A DNA stretch of 64,000 nucleotides from Solidesulfovibrio alcoholivorans DSM 5433 (lineage in GTDB: Bacteria; Desulfobacterota; Desulfovibrionia; Desulfovibrionales; Desulfovibrionaceae): contig NZ_JNJA01000007.1 in NCBI RefSeq assembly GCF_000702665.1, positions 186,001-250,000 of the forward strand, in the 5' to 3' direction. The position numbers and the translations under genes are program-made. Shown piece by piece: positions 61,179 to 64,000 of this stretch. How positions within the stretch are numbered: position 1 is the first letter of the stretch; every line of letters begins with the position of its first letter. The notes below the pieces were generated by a model, which was not told the DNA's origin, did no database searches, and saw only the letters and a program-made list of their open reading frames with translations.

Positions 61179-62579
61179 ATGCCGGTCCTGCGCGACGCCC
61201 CGACCGACACCATCGCCGCCGTGGCCACGCCGCCGGGCCGCGGCGGCGTCGGCATCGTCCGCCTGAGCGGCCCGAACGCCCTGGCCGTGGCGTCACGGCT
61301 TTTCGCCTCGGCCCGGCCAGGTTTTTCGGGCCTCAAACCCTACCGGCTGCACCACGGGACCATCCGCGACGAAGCCTGCCGCCCCGTCGATTCCGGCATG
61401 GCCGCGTACATGCCCGGTCCCGGCAGCTACACCGGCGAAGACACGGTGGAACTGCACTGCCACGGCGCGCCGGCCGTGCTGCGCCGCGTGCTCGCGGCCT
61501 GCTTTGCGCTGGGCGCGCGACCGGCCGGGCCGGGGGAATTCACCAAGCGCGCATTTTTAAACGGCCGCCTGGACCTGTCCCAGGCCGAGGCCGTGGCCGA
61601 GCTCATCGCCGCGCGCGGCGACACCGACGCGGGCCTGGCATTATCCCGCCTGTCCGGGGCCGTGAGCCGGGCCGTAAAGGAGCTGGCTGCCGCGCTCGAC
61701 GAACTGCGCGCCGGCATCTGCCTGGCCGTGGATTTTCCAGAGGAGGAAGTCGAATGCCTGCCCAAGGCGGCGTTCGCCTCGGGCGTCTCGGCCGTCGTTG
61801 CCCGCATCGAGGCGTTGCTCGCCACCGGAAGGCGTGCCCGCCCCTTCCGCCTGGGCGCGCGCGTGGCACTCTTCGGCCGGGTCAACGCCGGCAAATCGAG
61901 CCTGTTTAACGCCCTGCTCGGCACGGACCGGGCTCTCGTCGCCGATCTGCCGGGCACCACGCGCGACTACCTGGAAGAAGGCCTCGACCTCGACGGGCTG
62001 CCCGTGCGCCTGACGGACACGGCCGGGCTTCGCGAAACGCCCGATGCCGTGGAAGCCGCCGGCAAGGCGCGCGGCCTGGACCTAGCGCAAACGGCCGATC
62101 TGGGACTTTACGTCGTGGACGGCGCGGCACCGTATGTTCCCGATGGCGAGGCAGAAGCGCTCCTGCGACGTCTGGGGCCGGGCAAGACACTGGCCGTGGC
62201 CGCCAAGGCCGATCTCCCGCCGGGTGATCCCGACCCGCGCCTGGCGCTTGCCGCCATGGGCCTCGAGACGGTACCCGTTTCCGCGCGCACGGGATTCGGG
62301 CTCACGGGACTGCTTGCGGCCATGCGCGCGCGCCTCACCCGCGACGGCGGCCCCATCGAGCCGGACGCCGCCGCGCCGAGCGAACGCGAAGCCGCGAGCC
62401 TTGCGGCCGCGCACGCGGAACTGACGGAGTTGCTTGCGGATATCGAGGCGGACGTGCCCTACGATCTGCTGGGCGTGCGCCTTGAGACGGCCTGTGCGAT
62501 GCTTGCCGACGTCACGGGCGAAACCACGCCGGACGACGTGCTGGCCACCGTGTTCGACCGCTTCTGCATCGGGAAATAG
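61179..62579 (+). CDS. mnmE: tRNA uridine-5-carboxymethylaminomethyl GTPase MnmE
   Basis: 466 residues. N-terminal TIAAVATPPGRGGVGIVRLS with the formyl-THF-binding region and GEDTVELHCHGAPAVLRRVL, GEFTKRAFLNGRLDLSQAEA; the G domain has G1 FGRVNAGKSSLFNALLG, G2/G3 DLPGTTRDYLEE and DTAGLRET; the C-terminus has the conserved FCIGK. The G4 motif, usually NKxD, reads AAKADL, with Ala342 for Asn, which may weaken guanine specificity. With MnmG it modifies wobble U34. Follows the aminotransferase by 6 bp. Confidence 0.94.
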   Translation: MPVLRDAPTDTIAAVATPPGRGGVGIVRLSGPNALAVASRLFASARPGFSGLKPYRLHHGTIRDEACRPVDSGMAAYMPGPGSYTGEDTVELHCHGAPAVLRRVLAACFALGARPAGPGEFTKRAFLNGRLDLSQAEAVAELIAARGDTDAGLALSRLSGAVSRAVKELAAALDELRAGICLAVDFPEEEVECLPKAAFASGVSAVVARIEALLATGRRARPFRLGARVALFGRVNAGKSSLFNALLGTDRALVADLPGTTRDYLEEGLDLDGLPVRLTDTAGLRETPDAVEAAGKARGLDLAQTADLGLYVVDGAAPYVPDGEAEALLRRLGPGKTLAVAAKADLPPGDPDPRLALAAMGLETVPVSARTGFGLTGLLAAMRARLTRDGGPIEPDAAAPSEREAASLAAAHAELTELLADIEADVPYDLLGVRLETACAMLADVTGETTPDDVLATVFDRFCIGK

Positions 62580-62590
62580 ACGGCGACGGC

Positions 62591-63436
62591 CTAGCGCTCC
62601 ATCTTGTTGCGGATCTCAATGGCTTCCGCCAGGTCCGGGTCCAGGTCCAGGGCGCGGATGGCGTACTCGTAGGCGTCGTCCTTGCGGTTCCACTTCATGT
62701 AGAACCTGGCGATATTGAGAAAGGTCATGGGGTGGCCGCCGAAGACCTTGACCGCGTCGAGGTAAAGGGCCTCGGCCTTCTTGAATTCGCCCAACCCGTC
62801 GGCCGCGTCGATGGCCAGCCGCCAGGCCTGCTGGTCGTTCGGGAAGCGCTCGATGGCCGCGGCGAACATCTCCGCCGCCTCGGCCAGCAGCCCGGCTTCC
62901 AGAAAGAGCGTGCCCACCTCGCGCAGGACGTCGGGCTCCTCGCCGTACGTCTCGGCCACCCGGCGCAGGTAGACCTTGCCCTTGGGATAGCTCTTCTGGC
63001 GCAGGTGCTCCCGGCCAAGTTGCAGCCACTCTCCCCGCTGCCGGGTGTGACGCGCGTCGGCCAGATCCTTTTCCCGCTGCTCCGACTCTTCCATCTTGAT
63101 GCGAAACGCGGTGAGCTTTTTGATCAGCAAGGTCTCGTCGCCGGGTTTGTAGCGCAGAAACTGCCCGCCCGAGACACCGATGCCCTCCAGGAACGCCACC
63201 ACACGAGGATGGCGGCTGAATTCGTCGCACATTTCGGCGAAAAGCAGATCCACCTCGGAGCGGCCCATGCCGAGCGCCGCGCCGGTGCTCTTGAGCACCA
63301 GGGCGTCGTTGGCCGACTCGATGCAGCGATAGAGCTCATCGCGGCGCAAGTACCCCCGCGCCCTGCTGATGTTTTCGCGGATGGCGCGCGCATCCGCGAC
63401 CATCCGCTGGTGATCCACCTTGCGTTGCGAAATCAT
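62591..63436 (-). CDS. TPR-containing cytoplasmic protein
   Basis: 281 residues from MISQRKVDHQRMVADARAIR. The N-terminal ~110 residues form a conserved helical domain (LYRCIESANDALVLKSTGAA; LLFAEMCDEFSRHPRVVAFL; GVSGGQFLRYKPGDETLLIK) also seen in deltaproteobacterial response-linked TPR proteins; the C-terminal half has TPR units (LGREHLRQKSYPKGKVYLRR; TFLNIARFYMKWNRKDDAYE; AIRALDLDPDLAEAIEIRNK). It is adjacent to mnmE on the other strand. Role unknown. Start at an ATG without a strong RBS. Confidence 0.75.
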   Translation of the reverse strand: MISQRKVDHQRMVADARAIRENISRARGYLRRDELYRCIESANDALVLKSTGAALGMGRSEVDLLFAEMCDEFSRHPRVVAFLEGIGVSGGQFLRYKPGDETLLIKKLTAFRIKMEESEQREKDLADARHTRQRGEWLQLGREHLRQKSYPKGKVYLRRVAETYGEEPDVLREVGTLFLEAGLLAEAAEMFAAAIERFPNDQQAWRLAIDAADGLGEFKKAEALYLDAVKVFGGHPMTFLNIARFYMKWNRKDDAYEYAIRALDLDPDLAEAIEIRNKMER

Positions 63437-63480
63437 GCTGGCCCGCCTTTGCGTTTCGGGGCGGCTTCCGATCCGCCGGC

Positions 63481-64000
63481 CTAGAGCGTGGCCAGCGTTT
63501 TGAGGCTCGCCTCGTGACTGCGGACCCAGGCAAAGAGGTCCGCCAGAATCGTGCGCGCGTCGCGTTTGGGCGACCAGCCGTAATCGGCCGTCACCCGGCG
63601 GTTGTCGCCGATGTATATGGCGAGGTCCGCCGGCCGGTTCTCGGCGTCGCCGCGTATCGCGATGGTGTTGCCGGTCAGTTCCTCGCAAATCCGCGTGGTT
63701 TCCAGCAGCGACAAACTGCACGACACACCGCCGCCTACATTGTAGACTTTTCCCTTGGCTTTCTCAAGGTCGGCCAGCTGCATATCGAGAAGATCGAACA
63801 GGTCGTCCACGTGCAGCAGGTCGCGCACCTGCTTGCCCATGCCGCCGAAGCCGATATAGGACAGGCTGCGCTTGAAATAGTGGGCCTGCACCCACAGCGA
63901 GAACACGCCCTGGTCCACCTTGCCGAACTGCCAGGGGCCGGCGATCACCCCGCAGCGGTTGATGACCGCACGCACGCCGTACATGGCCTCGTACTCGCGC
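63481..64000 (-). CDS. NAD-dependent sugar-nucleotide epimerase, N-terminus cut by window edge
   Basis: Only the C-terminal ~172 residues are present; the reading frame continues past the right edge. VINRCGVIAGPWQFGKVDQG, FSLWVQAHYFKRSLSYIGFG, GMGKQVRDLLHVDDLFDLLD, VYNVGGGVSCSLSLLETTRI and DNRRVTADYGWSPKRDARTI fit the CDP-paratose 2-epimerase/short-chain dehydrogenase-reductase extended family. The Rossmann GxxGxxG and the YxxxK lie outside the window. It likely makes a sugar for surface polysaccharide. On the same strand as the TPR gene. Confidence 0.85.
   Translation of the reverse strand, partial: REYEAMYGVRAVINRCGVIAGPWQFGKVDQGVFSLWVQAHYFKRSLSYIGFGGMGKQVRDLLHVDDLFDLLDMQLADLEKAKGKVYNVGGGVSCSLSLLETTRICEELTGNTIAIRGDAENRPADLAIYIGDNRRVTADYGWSPKRDARTILADLFAWVRSHEASLKTLATL

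Overview
This 64 kb window is GC-rich chromosomal DNA (about two-thirds G+C by eye) with dense, overlapping, often GTG-started genes. The recognisable proteins (EF-Ts of about 200 residues, RNase J, TPR and PAS/hybrid kinases, amtB-PII, TrmO, FmdB zinc ribbons, GmhA, CobT) and a dispersed repeat with core GCCTCCGGCGGCC point to a Desulfovibrio-type sulfate reducer of the Deltaproteobacteria (Desulfobacterota). No sulfate-reduction gene is present, so this placement is inference.

Layout. 1-4344: a minus-strand regulatory operon of a response regulator with a degenerate HD-GYP domain, a TPR protein, a protein with MshEN-like N-terminal repeats and a CheX-like end, and a PAS histidine kinase cut by the left edge. 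4440-21924: a 17.5 kb, one-direction block of 21 intact phage structural genes. Read in the direction of transcription it runs zinc ribbon, portal, FmdB-like, scaffold, major capsid, capsid-associated protein, adaptor-like, propeller-like hub, many small structural genes, a transglutaminase-fold protein, a LamG-like protein, a long coiled-coil protein, a beta-helix tail fibre and a fibre-assembly-like protein. It has no terminase, integrase, repressor, replication, lysis or tape-measure gene, so it is a podovirus-like particle cassette rather than a complete prophage.

22207-30018: small and envelope genes (coiled-coil membrane protein, TrmO, a multi-pass membrane protein, an SGNH hydrolase, two secreted proteins), then amtB-PII with a candidate sigma-54 promoter, then upp. 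30152-37119: a large hybrid sensor kinase followed, in chromosomal order, by uppS, frr, pyrH, tsf and rpsB, the last five being the conserved translation/envelope operon transcribed from rpsB. 37323-44642: a sulfotransferase-like protein, an FAH-family enzyme, rnj-plsC, a CheY-like receiver, a stand-alone glycogen-binding-type domain and a CgeB-like glycosyltransferase. 44821-47779: a DevBCA-type ABC exporter. 47780-48612: a gene-free, partly AT-rich stretch with strong inverted repeats.

48613-64000: SGNH/AlgX-like protein, lipoprotein, YkgJ-type Cys-rich protein, shikimate kinase, gmhA, an FmdB zinc ribbon, hemC, a GT-C type membrane protein, a secreted TPR protein, cobT, a phosphofructokinase homologue with an altered active-site loop, a glycosyltransferase, a class I aminotransferase, mnmE, a TPR protein, and an NAD-dependent sugar epimerase cut by the right edge. 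The host genes suggest investment in envelope glycans (uppS, plsC, gmhA, several glycosyltransferases, SGNH hydrolases, the epimerase) and in nitrogen sensing.

Most interesting items: the terminase-less phage cassette; a host-type palindromic repeat sitting inside the portal reading frame, with compensatory changes between copies; the degenerate HD-GYP module; a possible structured RNA near 48.3 kb; a PII protein lacking Tyr51; and a phosphofructokinase homologue whose GGDGT loop reads GGVGT.
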